From Epilithonimonas tenax DSM 16811 (GTDB taxonomy: Bacteria; Bacteroidota; Bacteroidia; Flavobacteriales; Weeksellaceae), in the NCBI RefSeq assembly GCF_000428485.1, contig NZ_AUAA01000006.1:1-64000 (forward strand): a stretch of 64,000 bases of DNA. The letters are read 5' to 3'. The translations under genes were made by a program, and so were the position numbers. The number at the start of each line of letters is the position of its first letter. Positions within the stretch are counted from its first letter, which is position 1. Of this stretch, positions 17,916 through 26,720 are shown one piece after another. Under the pieces are notes generated by a model, which was given only the letters and a program-made list of their open reading frames with translations, was not told the origin of the DNA and made no database searches.

Positions 17916-18569
17916 ATGAAGGCTTTGGTAATTGGTGCAACTGGCGCAACGGGGAAAGATCTTGTAGATCAGCTTTCTCAAGATCCTGAATTTGAGCAAA
18001 TTGATATTTTCGTGAGACGCCGTTCTGATTTTCACAATGATAAGATCACGGCACACATCGTCGATTTTGAACGACCGGAAGAATGGAAGCATCTGGTGAC
18101 AGGTGACGTGGCGTTTGCGTGCCTGGGAACAACACTGAAAACAGCAGGAAGCAAGGACAACCAGTGGAAAATAGATTACGATTATCAATATAATTTTGCG
18201 AAAGCAGCGAAAGAAAATCAGGTGGATGATTTCATTTTGGTGTCTGCGTATGGCGCCAATCCTGATTCTAAAATCTTCTATTCCCGGATGAAAGGCGAAC
18301 TGGAGCAGGCAATCAAAAATCTGAAATTCGAAAAAACAACCTTCTTCCAACCAGGAATGCTGGAAAGGAAAAACTCAGACAGGAGCAGCGAGATTTTTGG
18401 GCTCAAAGCCATCAAATTTGTTAACAAGCTCGGTCTTTTTAAAAGCCAGCAGCCTTTGCCGACAGCCGTGTTAGCAAAAGCAATGATCAACGCTTCGAAG
18501 ATCAAATCCAAAAGTTTTTCTGAGGTTAAACTACACAGTATTTTCAGTTTTGCGGAGAAATTCAAATAA
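17916..18569 (+). CDS. NAD(P)-binding Rossmann protein (atypical SDR, HTATIP2/NmrA-like)
   Basis: A 217-residue protein beginning MKALVIGATGATGKDLVDQL, a GxxGxxG dinucleotide-binding motif of the atypical SDR type. FILVSAYGANPDSKIFYSRMKGELEQ near residues 107-132 matches the YxxxK region of the HTATIP2/oxidoreductase-like subgroup (S/Y and K of YSRMK). The reaction is unknown; relatives act as NAD(P)-dependent reductases or redox sensors. It may share a transcript with idi, 42 bp upstream, though a -7-like TAACTTTA sits in the gap. It converges with galE. Confidence 0.82.
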   Translation: MKALVIGATGATGKDLVDQLSQDPEFEQIDIFVRRRSDFHNDKITAHIVDFERPEEWKHLVTGDVAFACLGTTLKTAGSKDNQWKIDYDYQYNFAKAAKENQVDDFILVSAYGANPDSKIFYSRMKGELEQAIKNLKFEKTTFFQPGMLERKNSDRSSEIFGLKAIKFVNKLGLFKSQQPLPTAVLAKAMINASKIKSKSFSEVKLHSIFSFAEKFK

Positions 18570-18604
18570 AAAAAACCAATCGGGTTTGATTGGTTCTGAT
18601 TCTA

Positions 18605-19624
18605 TTAATTTACTCTTTCTTTAAGATATTTTTGCCATTCCCAAGTGGTTCTGAGTGATTCTTCCAGGGAGGTTTCGGATTTCCAACCGAGTTCTTTTTC
18701 AGCTTTGTCAGCGTTGGCGTAAGCAACAGTGATATCACCTTCTCTTCTTGGGCAGATCTGATAAGGAACAGCCACGTTATTCGCTAATTCAAAAGCTTTT
18801 ACGACTTCTAAAACAGATGAGCCTTTTCCTGTTCCCAGATTATAAATATCCAGAACCGTTTCTTCCTCGGAATTCAGCAACTTTTTAAGCGCTGCCACGT
18901 GTGCTTTTGCAAGATCTACCACGTAGATATAATCACGTACAGCTGTTCCGTCTACCGTTGGATAATCACCGCCCCAGATACTCAGTTTCTCTCTTATTCC
19001 GGCAGCAGTTTGAGTGACATAAGGCACCAAGTTATTGGGAATCCCGGAAGGTAACTCTCCCAATAAAGCTGATGGATGCGCACCAATGGGATTGAAATAT
19101 CTCAGTAACGACACTCTTTTCTGGTAAGCTCTTGAGAAATCTTTTAAAATATCCTCACCCATTTGCTTGGTTTTTCCGTAAGAAGATTCTGCCTCTTTCA
19201 GCGGTGCATTCTCGTCAATTGGCATTTCACCCGCCTGACCATAAACTGTGCAGGACGAACTGAAAATGACATTGGAAAGATTCCTCTTTCTCAGCTCCTG
19301 AAGAACATTGATCAAAGAGAACAAATTGTTCTCATAATAGTCCAAAGGTTCTACCATACTCTCTCCTACGGCCTTGGAAGCTGCAAAATTGATACAACCT
19401 GTGATATCGTGAGCCTCAAAAACCTGCGCTAATAATTCTTTTCTTCTAAGATCGAATGGATAAAAAATCGGACGCTTGCCCGTAATTTCCTCAATATTAT
19501 TAAGAATGAATTTTTCTGAGTTTGAAAGATCATCCACAATGATGACTTCAAAATTATTATGAATGAGTTCCACAACTGTATGTGAACCGATGTAGCCTAG
19601 GCCTCCTGTTACGAGTATTGACAT
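18605..19624 (-). CDS. galE: UDP-glucose 4-epimerase
   Basis: Interconverts UDP-glucose and UDP-galactose with tightly bound NAD, feeding surface glycan synthesis or galactose use. The 339 residues carry the NAD motif TGGLGYIGSH at 6-15, SSSCTVYG at 122-129 and the catalytic pair Y149 and K153 in YGKTK. RRYFNP-type LLRYFNPIGAHPS and GTAVRDYIYVVDLAKAH are GalE signatures. It lies 19 bp downstream of the DegT aminotransferase stop in the same direction, so the two are probably co-transcribed and used in nucleotide-sugar chemistry. An epimerase for UDP-GlcNAc is not excluded. Confidence 0.93.
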   Translation of the reverse strand: MSILVTGGLGYIGSHTVVELIHNNFEVIIVDDLSNSEKFILNNIEEITGKRPIFYPFDLRRKELLAQVFEAHDITGCINFAASKAVGESMVEPLDYYENNLFSLINVLQELRKRNLSNVIFSSSCTVYGQAGEMPIDENAPLKEAESSYGKTKQMGEDILKDFSRAYQKRVSLLRYFNPIGAHPSALLGELPSGIPNNLVPYVTQTAAGIREKLSIWGGDYPTVDGTAVRDYIYVVDLAKAHVAALKKLLNSEEETVLDIYNLGTGKGSSVLEVVKAFELANNVAVPYQICPRREGDITVAYANADKAEKELGWKSETSLEESLRTTWEWQKYLKERVN

Positions 19625-19643
19625 TTATTTAAGTTCGTATTTT

Positions 19644-20771
19644 CTACTTAGTGAAAAACTCCAAAACAGAATCTGTAATATACTTCAGTTGCTCTTCATC
19701 CAATTCTGTGTGCATTGGCAAGGAAATTACCTGATCCAATAATTGATCAGTATTCACAAAATCTGCAGGATCACTTTCCTGAAAATAGGCTTTTTGTTTT
19801 CTAAGTGCGACAGGATAATAGATCATCGCAGGAATTTCTTTTTCAGTCAAATATTGCTGCAATTCATTACGTTTTCCGTTTGTGATTCTCAAAGTATATT
19901 GATGAAAAACGTGTGTGGAATAGTCTGCTCTTTTTGGCGTCAGGATATTTTCGTTTCCTGCAAACGCTTCATCATAATAATCGGCTGCTTTTCTTCTGGC
20001 TTCATTATAGGAATCTAGGTTTGGTAATTTCTTTCTCAAAATGGCTGCTTGGATGCTGTCCAATCTGGAGTTGACGCCCACTTCATCGTGGTAATAACGC
20101 TCATACATTCCGTGGTTGACGATGCCTCTCAATCTGTGCGCCAATTCATCATCATTGGTAAAAATGGCACCGCCGTCCCCGTAGCATCCCAAATTTTTGG
20201 AAGGAAAAAATGACGTGGTTCCTATGGTTCCCATTGTTCCGGATTTCTTTTCAGTTCCGTCTGCGAAAATAAAATCAGAGCCAATGGCCTGTGCGTTATC
20301 TTCTACAACGTACAAATTGTGTTCTTTGGCAATTTTCAGAATTTCTTCCATATTACTACACTGTCCAAAAATATGAACCGGAATAATTACTTTGGTTTTC
20401 GGGGTGATTGCTTTTTTGATCGCTTCTGTGTCTATGGTGTAGGTATCATAATCTACATCTACCAAAACTGATTTCAATTTTAATAGATGGATCACCTCTA
20501 CGGTTGCCGCAAAAGTAAAATCTGCAGTAATGACCTCGTCACCTTCCTGAAGATCCAAAGCCATCAAAGCGATTTGCAATGCATCTGTCCCATTGGCACA
20601 AGGGATCACGTGTTTGACATCCAAATAGCTTTCCAGATCTGTTTGGAAAGATTTGACTTCCGGACCGTTTATAAAAGCCGCAGAATCCATCACATTGAGA
20701 ACTGCATTGTCAACTTCACTTTTAATTTTATAGTACTGGCTTTGTAAATCAACCATCTGGATTTTCTTCAT
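19644..20771 (-). CDS. DegT/DnrJ/EryC1/StrS-family PLP aminotransferase
   Basis: A sugar aminotransferase of about 375 residues that transfers an amino group (usually from glutamate) to a keto-sugar nucleotide. The PLP-binding lysine lies in SFFPSKNLGCYGDGGA (about K192). VVEDNAQAIGS carries the Asp that contacts the pyridine nitrogen, and NSRLDSIQAAIL follows. The frame opens at TTG 20777, but ATG 20771 (MKKIQMVDLQSQYYKIK) is the natural start. It leads galE by 19 bp, so the pair likely makes an amino sugar for polysaccharide or LPS; the exact sugar cannot be assigned. Confidence 0.92.
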   Translation of the reverse strand: MKKIQMVDLQSQYYKIKSEVDNAVLNVMDSAAFINGPEVKSFQTDLESYLDVKHVIPCANGTDALQIALMALDLQEGDEVITADFTFAATVEVIHLLKLKSVLVDVDYDTYTIDTEAIKKAITPKTKVIIPVHIFGQCSNMEEILKIAKEHNLYVVEDNAQAIGSDFIFADGTEKKSGTMGTIGTTSFFPSKNLGCYGDGGAIFTNDDELAHRLRGIVNHGMYERYYHDEVGVNSRLDSIQAAILRKKLPNLDSYNEARRKAADYYDEAFAGNENILTPKRADYSTHVFHQYTLRITNGKRNELQQYLTEKEIPAMIYYPVALRKQKAYFQESDPADFVNTDQLLDQVISLPMHTELDEEQLKYITDSVLEFFTK

Positions 20772-20913
20772 AATCAAATATTTATTATTAAAGGCATTTG
20801 AAATCGTATGTCAATAATGGTCTAGATATTTTTTAGAGCGATTTCAAATGCAAAAACATTATTTTGTAAATTTACATTTATTTATCAGTTTAAAAAATCC
20901 AAATTACCAAAAC

Positions 20914-22524
20914 GTGAGAAAAATCTTTACAATTTTGTCGCTTAGCTTTTCTTTGATAGCAACGGCTCAAACCGAATTAGTTTTTGTTTTCTTCAAAGAT
21001 AAACCGAACAAAGCAGCTTTCTATTCCAACCCATTATCAGAGCTTAGTCAGAAATCTTTGGATAGGAGAAGCAACCTTGGAATAGCACTTGTAGATCAGG
21101 ATGCGCCTATTGAGCCTAGTTATATTACCAATGTCCAAAATCTTGGATTCGAGGTCACCGATTATTCCAAATGGCTGAACGGTGTTGCCGTCAATGCAAC
21201 AGCTGCGGAGATCCAAATATTGTCTCAACAGAGCTATGTGGATCACGTAGAAAGTTTTGTGAGAAATCCAAATGGTAAAAAGCGAACAGAAAAAATTGAC
21301 AAATTCAAAGTATGTAATCAACAGTTTGCAAACCGGGACATTTTAACGACGTTCAACTACGGAAATGGATTAGCTCAGATCAATCAGGTCAATATCCGAG
21401 CGCTTCATGTGGCAGGTTTTACCGGAGCAGGAATGACGATTGCTGTGATCGATACCGGATTTCCATCTGTCAATACAGGCAATGCCTACAAAAGGCTTCG
21501 AGATAATGGCCGGATCAAAGGTGGCTATAACTTCATTAGCAAAAATACAGACATCTACAACACATCACTCAATACGCACGGATCCATTTGTCTTGGAACC
21601 ATTGGTGGCTATCTGGATAATCAATTTGTAGGCACAGCGCCAGATGCCGATTTCTACCTCTATGCCTCGGAAGATGGCGCTAATGAGATCCCGGAAGAAC
21701 AGCTCTATTGGATAGAAGCTGCTGAGGAAGCAGACAGAAAAGGTGTAGATGTGATCACAACGTCTTTGGGTTACACTACTTTTGATGACAGCAGATATGA
21801 CTACACTTATAATGATATGAACGGCTCTACCACATTCATCGCGAGAGGTGCTCAAATAGCTGCTGAAAAAGGAATATTCCTGACTGTTGCGGCGGGAAAT
21901 GATGGTAATAACACGTGGCACTATGTTGCAACACCGGCAGATAACGCAAAGGTTTTCACCATTGGTGCAGTCACTTCACAAGGTAGCAGTTCTTCTTTTT
22001 CGTCTTACGGACCCAATTCTGCTGCCGTTGTGAAACCGGATGGGAGTGCAAGAGGAACAGATACGTACACCGTTTTCGGAAGCCAGGTCACACAGGCATC
22101 AGGAACATCCCTTGCCAATCCTTTGGCCGCTGGTGGTGTTGCGTGTCTTCTGCAATCCTTGCCCAAAACGATTTCCAGAGAAGAGATCAAGTCAAAATTG
22201 AGACAAAATGCCTCACTTTATCCCAATCCGTCGGCACAGATGGGTTACGGAATTCTTAATTTCTACAAAACGTATCAGTCTTATCTTGGTGTAGATGAGC
22301 TCAAAAAAATGAAAGTCAACATCTACCCAAATCCAGCGAAAAGCACAATCCATATCTCCTCTGACAAACCAATACAATCCATCGCAATCTATGATATGCT
22401 GGGAAGACTCATCAGAACTGAAACCCAAAATACCATCAACGTGTCGCCACTTGCAAAAGGAAATTATCTCCTGAAAATTAAGATTGGCGATCAGGACTTG
22501 GTAGAGAAATTCATCAAGGAATAG
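20914..22524 (+). CDS. Secreted S8 (subtilisin-like) serine peptidase with T9SS type A sorting domain
   Basis: An exported subtilase. Numbered from GTG 20914, the catalytic triad is D180 (AVIDTGFPS), H222 (NTHGSICLGTIGG) and S399 (SGTSLANPLAAGG), the correct order for the family. The last 70 or so residues (from VNIYPNPAKSTIHI to the end) form a T9SS type A sorting domain, so the protein should pass through the type IX system to the surface or medium. The frame opens at ATG 20848, but GTG 20914 gives a standard signal peptide (RKIFTILSLSFSLIATAQ). A pro-region seems to lie between residues 20 and 150. Confidence 0.9.
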   Translation: MRKIFTILSLSFSLIATAQTELVFVFFKDKPNKAAFYSNPLSELSQKSLDRRSNLGIALVDQDAPIEPSYITNVQNLGFEVTDYSKWLNGVAVNATAAEIQILSQQSYVDHVESFVRNPNGKKRTEKIDKFKVCNQQFANRDILTTFNYGNGLAQINQVNIRALHVAGFTGAGMTIAVIDTGFPSVNTGNAYKRLRDNGRIKGGYNFISKNTDIYNTSLNTHGSICLGTIGGYLDNQFVGTAPDADFYLYASEDGANEIPEEQLYWIEAAEEADRKGVDVITTSLGYTTFDDSRYDYTYNDMNGSTTFIARGAQIAAEKGIFLTVAAGNDGNNTWHYVATPADNAKVFTIGAVTSQGSSSSFSSYGPNSAAVVKPDGSARGTDTYTVFGSQVTQASGTSLANPLAAGGVACLLQSLPKTISREEIKSKLRQNASLYPNPSAQMGYGILNFYKTYQSYLGVDELKKMKVNIYPNPAKSTIHISSDKPIQSIAIYDMLGRLIRTETQNTINVSPLAKGNYLLKIKIGDQDLVEKFIKE

Positions 22525-22570
22525 ATGATAATTTTTTATTTATTAGAGCCTATTTAAAAAAATAAAAACG

Positions 22571-22666
22571 TACAATTTTCTAGACATTTTTGCTTTACCC
22601 AACCCGAAAGCGAATAAAAACACCATGAAAATTTCGTCAAAATGATGCCCTTTAACATCGGGGAAT
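22571..22666 (+). repeat. Dispersed hairpin repeat, family 2, copy 1
   Basis: Shares order and spacing with the copy at 29441-29536: TTTTC(T/A)AGACATTTTT, a CCCAACCC core, then GAAATTTCGTCAAAAT-like (here GAAAATTTCGTCAAAATG) and ATGCCC(T/C)TT. The hairpin arm seen in the other copy is decayed here. Confidence 0.6.
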
Positions 22667-22674
22667 TAATTTTG
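22667..22674 (+). promoter_or_regulatory. Putative -7 box TAATTTTG in front of the small pseudogene
   Basis: Exact TAnnTTTG match 15 bp before the ATG at 22689, supporting a once-transcribed small gene here. Confidence 0.35.
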
Positions 22675-22688
22675 CTGAAAATTATCAA

Positions 22689-22895
22689 ATGTCCTTGATA
22701 AAATTAAAAACCTTATTTTACAGCGGGCACCGTAGTTTTAGGTGTCATTATTAATAAAAAAGTGCCTCACAGTCTGGAAAAATATGGAGACCAAGGGAAA
22801 ACGCTATCACTTCCAAAGCCTACAACAAACGGTACGGACATGCGCAGGCAGAAAGGATTGTGAAAGACTTTATTCTGCCAGCAATATTGAGATAA
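22689..22895 (+). pseudogene. Small gene broken by two single-base indels (about 68 codons if repaired)
   Basis: ATG 22689 opens a frame reading MSLIKLKTLFYS. At a GGG run (22725-22727) the coding pattern moves to another frame and reads GTVVLGVIINKKVPHSLEK. At an A run (22798-22801) it moves again, reading NAITSKAYNKRYGHAQAE then RIVKDF, and stops at TAA 22893. One inserted G and one deleted A would restore a single 68-residue protein with a hydrophobic N-terminal segment. Both breaks are at homopolymers, so sequencing error is an alternative to true decay. I do not recognise the family. Confidence 0.4.
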
Positions 22896-23024
22896 GAAAA
22901 TCTTCCTGATTTATACAGCCCTCGCTTCAAATCTTTGGAGCGGCGGTTTTTATGAAAAATGAAATTGGAAGGAACAGTTAATTCATTTATATTTACACAA
23001 CAAAAATATCAAGCTAAAGGTTGA
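22896..23024. other. AraC-gene upstream region
   Basis: A roughly 130-bp AT-rich spacer. TATATTTACA near 22987 resembles a weak -7 box for the downstream regulator. A CTCCGCTC-like imperfect palindrome (TTTGGAGCGGCGG, near 22935) is visible. Nothing else recognised. Confidence 0.25.
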
Positions 23025-24158
23025 ATGGATAATTTATTAAGCAATGTAACGGTCATCTCGTTATTCATTTCATTTTTTCTTGCATTTTTTCTGCTGACAG
23101 TCAAGACGCAACACCAACTCAGCAATCAACTTTTTGCTCTATTCCTCATCATCAATGCGATTGACATGAGCGAACCGCTGATCCGTCAATTTACAGATAG
23201 CCCGTCCAATCTTGGTCTACTGAGGACTACGATTGCTTTTCTACAAATTCCTGTTTTTTACCTCTACGTTTTGTCGGTTTGTTATTCAGATTTTAGACTG
23301 AAGCCCGCGTATCTCTTTCATCTGATGCCTTTTGTGGTGGCAAACCTTCTTTTTGTGCCTCGATTTTATGCGGTCGACTTGGATTCTAAGATGGAGTTCA
23401 TCGCTCATCATCAAAATATGATCGAGTTAAAAATCAATCACGGGTTGATTCATTTTCAGATATTAATCTATTTTACGGCGGTTTTTCTCTTGTTGAGAAA
23501 AGCAAAAAAGCTTTACCTCGAAAATAATTCGGGTGGCAGTCTTAATTCCTACAATTGGCTTTTTCAGTTGACGAGTGTTCTCGCGGTGATTTATCTGATT
23601 GTGATTCTGAAAAATATGTTCAAATTTTCCGACTATTCCTACGTTTCAGATTGGATCAAAATTGGGATTCTCGTCTTGCAGCCCTTCATCATTTGTTGGT
23701 ATTTGTACAAAGCACTTCATGATCCCGGACTTTTCAGAAATATAGATTCCAGATTAAAACTTGTTTCGGACATTATTTCTGACGCACAAAAAATTGAGCC
23801 AGAGATCCTGAATGAAGATCTGGTAAAGCTGAAAAAATATATGATTGATGAAAAACCATTTCTCGATCCAGCTTTGACAATTCAGGATATTTCCAAGAAA
23901 ATGAATGTTCCGGTCCGGGAGTTATCGGTTTTAATTAACCATCAGTTGAGACAACATTTTTACGATTTTGTCAATACCTATCGGATCGAAAATGCGATGA
24001 CCATTCTCAAAGATCCCGCAAAGTCGAAAGTAACCATTCTGGAAATCCTGTACGAAGTTGGTTTCAATTCAAAATCTTCCTTCAATACTGCGTTTAAAAA
24101 ACACACCGGAACTACGCCTACCGAATTTCGCAAAACACTACAAAACAAGACGTTGTAA
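23025..24158 (+). CDS. Membrane-anchored AraC-family regulator (multi-TM sensor + HTH)
   Basis: 377 residues. The N-terminal 240 hold about seven hydrophobic helices (VTVISLFISFFLAFFLLTV, LFALFLIINAIDM, FLQIPVFYLYVLSVCY, LFHLMPFVVANLLFV, FQILIYFTAVFLLL, LTSVLAVIYLIVIL, IGILVLQPFIICWYLY). The C-terminal 110 form an AraC-type double HTH (LTIQDISKKMNVPVRELSVLIN and ILEILYEVGFNSKSSFNTAFKKHTG). It is a one-component transmembrane regulator of a type common in Bacteroidota. It sits 140 bp upstream of, and parallel to, a beta-lactamase-fold hydrolase gene, which may be its target. Ligand unknown. Confidence 0.9.
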   Translation: MDNLLSNVTVISLFISFFLAFFLLTVKTQHQLSNQLFALFLIINAIDMSEPLIRQFTDSPSNLGLLRTTIAFLQIPVFYLYVLSVCYSDFRLKPAYLFHLMPFVVANLLFVPRFYAVDLDSKMEFIAHHQNMIELKINHGLIHFQILIYFTAVFLLLRKAKKLYLENNSGGSLNSYNWLFQLTSVLAVIYLIVILKNMFKFSDYSYVSDWIKIGILVLQPFIICWYLYKALHDPGLFRNIDSRLKLVSDIISDAQKIEPEILNEDLVKLKKYMIDEKPFLDPALTIQDISKKMNVPVRELSVLINHQLRQHFYDFVNTYRIENAMTILKDPAKSKVTILEILYEVGFNSKSSFNTAFKKHTGTTPTEFRKTLQNKTL

Positions 24159-24298
24159 TTACTCGTACGCTTGTAATCAACGATTCATACCTTTTTTCTT
24201 TGTTTCAATGCGATCGAGAGCATTGATTCGGTCGCACAGGACTTTCCACTTCCACATCTTTGTATCGACATATTGATTAACCATCCAACAACGATACA

Positions 24299-25354
24299 AT
24301 GAAAACAATTCACTTTTTAGCAGCGCTGCTATTCATCAGCAACTTCTCTTTGGGACAGAACTATTCTCAAAAGATTGATTCTATTATTAAAGCCAATTAC
24401 GAGAAAAATCCAGATGTGGGCATTAGCGTGGGTTTCATCCACAACAATCAGGAATTTTTCACCTCTTATGGTAAATTGAGTAAGGAAAGTAAAAAGGATA
24501 TCGATAAAAATTCGATCTTCGAAATCGCTTCTATTACAAAGATCCTGACTGCAAATATGATCGCACAGGCGGCCAATGAAAAGAAACTGAACGTGAATGA
24601 TTTTATAGACAGTTATCTTCCGCAACGATATATTTTACAGAAAAACCTACAGAACAGGATCAGAATCTCAGATCTGGCTTCCCACCAATCCGGCTTACCA
24701 GATTTTGATTTTTTGAAACTGATGGAGCTCAACCCGCAACAGCCTATGATTGGAATGACAGAACAATCAGTGCAAGCAATGATCAACAGCTGCACAAATC
24801 TTTCCGAATATGGAAAATTTAAATATTCCAACATCAATTACACGCTTCTGGGACAGATTTTAGAAAAAATATATGGTAAGAGTTATGATGAGATCATCAG
24901 GAAAAAAATCCTGAAGCCTGCAAAAATGTCCAGAACTTTAACCAAAGATTTCAATGTCAAAAATATCACAACAGGCTACAATTCCGAAGGTGGTACTCAG
25001 GAATTTTTCCTTTGGAATGTGACCGCACCTGCAGGTTTGGTAAAATCAAACACGCTTGATATGACCCAATATATGAAAGTCCTTTTAAGCAAAGGAAACC
25101 CAATATCCGAAGCAGCAGTACTGATGGAAAAGATCTACTTCAAAGACGAAAAGCGGGAAATGGGATTGGCGCTTAACATCAGTACGGAAGAAGGCGACAC
25201 CATCTATCTCAAGTCCGGAGATTCTTTGGGACAGTCTTCCATTATTTGCTACAACAGATCAAAAAATTGGGGAATCATCATTCTATTAAACAAGAGAGAT
25301 TCTAAAATGAGACAGAATCTTCTGAATACGATTTATGACAAAGTCTTGAAATAA
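24299..25354 (+). CDS. Serine hydrolase of the beta-lactamase/class C (AmpC-like) family, exported
   Basis: 351 residues with a signal peptide (MKTIHFLAALLFISNFSLGQ). The catalytic SxxK is S78-I-T-K81, and the second motif is Y176-S-N178. The third, KTG-like box is not obvious near the C-terminus (a KSGDSLGQS segment near residue 305 is the best candidate). Such proteins include class C beta-lactamases, D-aminopeptidases and esterases; sequence does not single out an antibiotic-resistance role. It acts in the periplasm. Upstream lies a membrane AraC regulator. Confidence 0.87.
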   Translation: MKTIHFLAALLFISNFSLGQNYSQKIDSIIKANYEKNPDVGISVGFIHNNQEFFTSYGKLSKESKKDIDKNSIFEIASITKILTANMIAQAANEKKLNVNDFIDSYLPQRYILQKNLQNRIRISDLASHQSGLPDFDFLKLMELNPQQPMIGMTEQSVQAMINSCTNLSEYGKFKYSNINYTLLGQILEKIYGKSYDEIIRKKILKPAKMSRTLTKDFNVKNITTGYNSEGGTQEFFLWNVTAPAGLVKSNTLDMTQYMKVLLSKGNPISEAAVLMEKIYFKDEKREMGLALNISTEEGDTIYLKSGDSLGQSSIICYNRSKNWGIIILLNKRDSKMRQNLLNTIYDKVLK

Positions 25355-25598
25355 GATCTTCGCCATATCAATTTGAAAAACCAAAAACAATGATAGAGAG
25401 CCCATATTTTCCCTTTGAAACCAAAAGACCACATTCATTATTATTTTCAAAAAAAACAACAAAGTATAATGTGATTTTAACATTTATATTAAATTATTAT
25501 GCAATAGGTTGTAAATAATTTGAATTACAGCAATAATTTGTCGATTTACACTTTTTTTAGCGTTTCGTTTTTTATAGCTTTGCAAAACAAATTTACAC
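25355..25598. other. Spacer before the 119-residue gene
   Basis: An AT-rich stretch without an ORF of interest. A -7 box lies at its right end (25575-25582). No terminator stem was clearly seen after the hydrolase gene. Confidence 0.3.
25575..25582 (+). promoter_or_regulatory. -7 box TAGCTTTG
   Basis: Exact TAnnTTTG match 16 bp before the ATG at 25599. The -33 position at 19-bp spacing is not a clear TTG. Confidence 0.5.
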
Positions 25599-25958
25599 AT
25601 GAACTATTCGCTTGAGCTAAACGTACAGGATGCAGGCTCTAACATCGTTTTCAACACCATTTTCTTGAACAGCTTTAAAATAAACATTGTTGAGAGATAT
25701 ACCGTAAAAGTCGGTAAAAATCAAAAATTATGTGAAGTGTTGTTCAAAGTGAGGACTTTGGACGACCAGCTTATCAAAAAGAAAGATGGGAATATTAATT
25801 TGTACTTCAGAGGAGATGACTTTTTTAAATACCAAAAATTAAAAAATATATTTTCCTCGTACCATTACAGAAAGAAGCTGATCAACAGAAAAGAAGCTGA
25901 ACAGGATTATGTTCATTTCATTTTAAGCCTGGCTGTAATGAATTATGAACTCAATTAA
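25599..25958 (+). CDS. Conserved-looking hypothetical protein, 119 residues
   Basis: A soluble, basic protein (MNYSLELNVQDAGSN... ending AVMNYELN) with no signal peptide or membrane segment. The N-terminal half looks like beta strands (SLELNVQDAG, KINIVERYTVKVGKNQ), and the C-terminal half is helical and lysine-rich (KYQKLKNIFSSYHYRKKLINRKEAEQDYVH). I do not recognise a family. It has its own -7 box and a strong terminator right after the stop, so it is a stand-alone transcription unit, which argues that it is a real gene. Confidence 0.75.
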   Translation: MNYSLELNVQDAGSNIVFNTIFLNSFKINIVERYTVKVGKNQKLCEVLFKVRTLDDQLIKKKDGNINLYFRGDDFFKYQKLKNIFSSYHYRKKLINRKEAEQDYVHFILSLAVMNYELN

Positions 25959-25970
25959 TAACTAAAAACA

Positions 25971-25998
25971 AAAATCTCCGGCAGCGGAGATTTTTTTT
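25971..25998. terminator. Bidirectional rho-independent terminator
   Basis: Stem AAAATCTCCG / CGGAGATTTT with a GCAG loop, T-run on the plus strand and A-run upstream, so it can serve both the 119-residue gene and the convergent SemiSWEET gene. Confidence 0.85.
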
Positions 25999-26003
25999 AT
26001 GTT

Positions 26004-26264
26004 TCAGACAGCAGTAGCAAACGCAAATAGACCAAAAAAAATTCCGGGAGAATTAGCGACCACGATTGGCCAATCTCTCTTCGGCTTTTTCATAAAACCG
26101 TAAGTCACCCATAGGCTGCAGTTGACTGCCGCCACCAGAGGCTGTAGCCAGTCGCCTTTGTCGCCTTCCAGGTTACGGGAGATTTGCGGGATGTAGGAGA
26201 AGTACATCGCTATCGCTGTTACCGTGGCTACCCATCCCAATACTTGCATAAACTTGTCGTTCAT
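26004..26264 (-). CDS. SemiSWEET-type sugar transporter
   Basis: 86 residues with three predicted helices (roughly residues 5-25, 38-57 and 65-84). The PQ-loop signature is YIPQI near residues 24-28. SemiSWEETs are bacterial half-transporters of the MtN3/SWEET family that dimerise to carry sugars (sucrose in the founding examples) through the inner membrane. The substrate here is unknown. The short length, the PQ motif and the conserved NCSLWVTYG and NSPGIFFG segments support the family. It is convergent with the 119-residue gene across a shared terminator. Confidence 0.88.
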   Translation of the reverse strand: MNDKFMQVLGWVATVTAIAMYFSYIPQISRNLEGDKGDWLQPLVAAVNCSLWVTYGFMKKPKRDWPIVVANSPGIFFGLFAFATAV

Positions 26265-26720
26265 TATCTTCTATTTTTACAGTTGGGCTCAAAACCTGAA
26301 ATTATCATACCAGCCCGCCAACAATGACAATATGGAAGCACTTTCGGCAAATCCCCTTGCTAGATCGCCTAGCGGGCCGGCATGATATCGCGAAGGCCTA
26401 TACAGGAAATCATTAGATTTTGACATCTTTCCCCAATAGTTATTTTTCCGATGACGGATTTCCGTAAAATAATGAGGATACTAACTAGTCATTTTGTTTT
26501 ATTAAAATCATTTTTATCGGATCATCATACTTTTAACCGACATCGCGAGCGTTCCGCTGGTGCTCCCTCTTGAACAAATGTAACGATCCAAACACTTGCA
26601 CAATACTCTTAACCAGTAACACAATTTATGACTTATCATATGAATAGATTTAAAAAAGCACAAAAAAATACGATAGAATGATAGTCTGTCATCTATCCGT
26701 CTATTATCTTCCAGTCTACC
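26265..26720. other. Intergenic 456 bp without a recognisable gene
   Basis: Six-frame inspection finds no ORF of coding character. A GC-richer island near 26320-26395 contains partially complementary GCCCGCC and GCGGGCCGGC stretches. A short imperfect palindrome, GATAG..CTATC, lies near 26670-26698, downstream of ppc. No tRNA or riboswitch seen. Confidence 0.3.

Noticed and set aside
24299-25354. Direct call as a beta-lactamase resistance gene
   Set aside because: Only the SxxK and YxN motifs are clear; many non-lactamase esterases and peptidases share them, so a resistance claim is unsupported.
26320-26395. GC-richer island as a structured RNA
   Set aside because: The complementary stretches are short and the arms do not form a continuous stem by eye.
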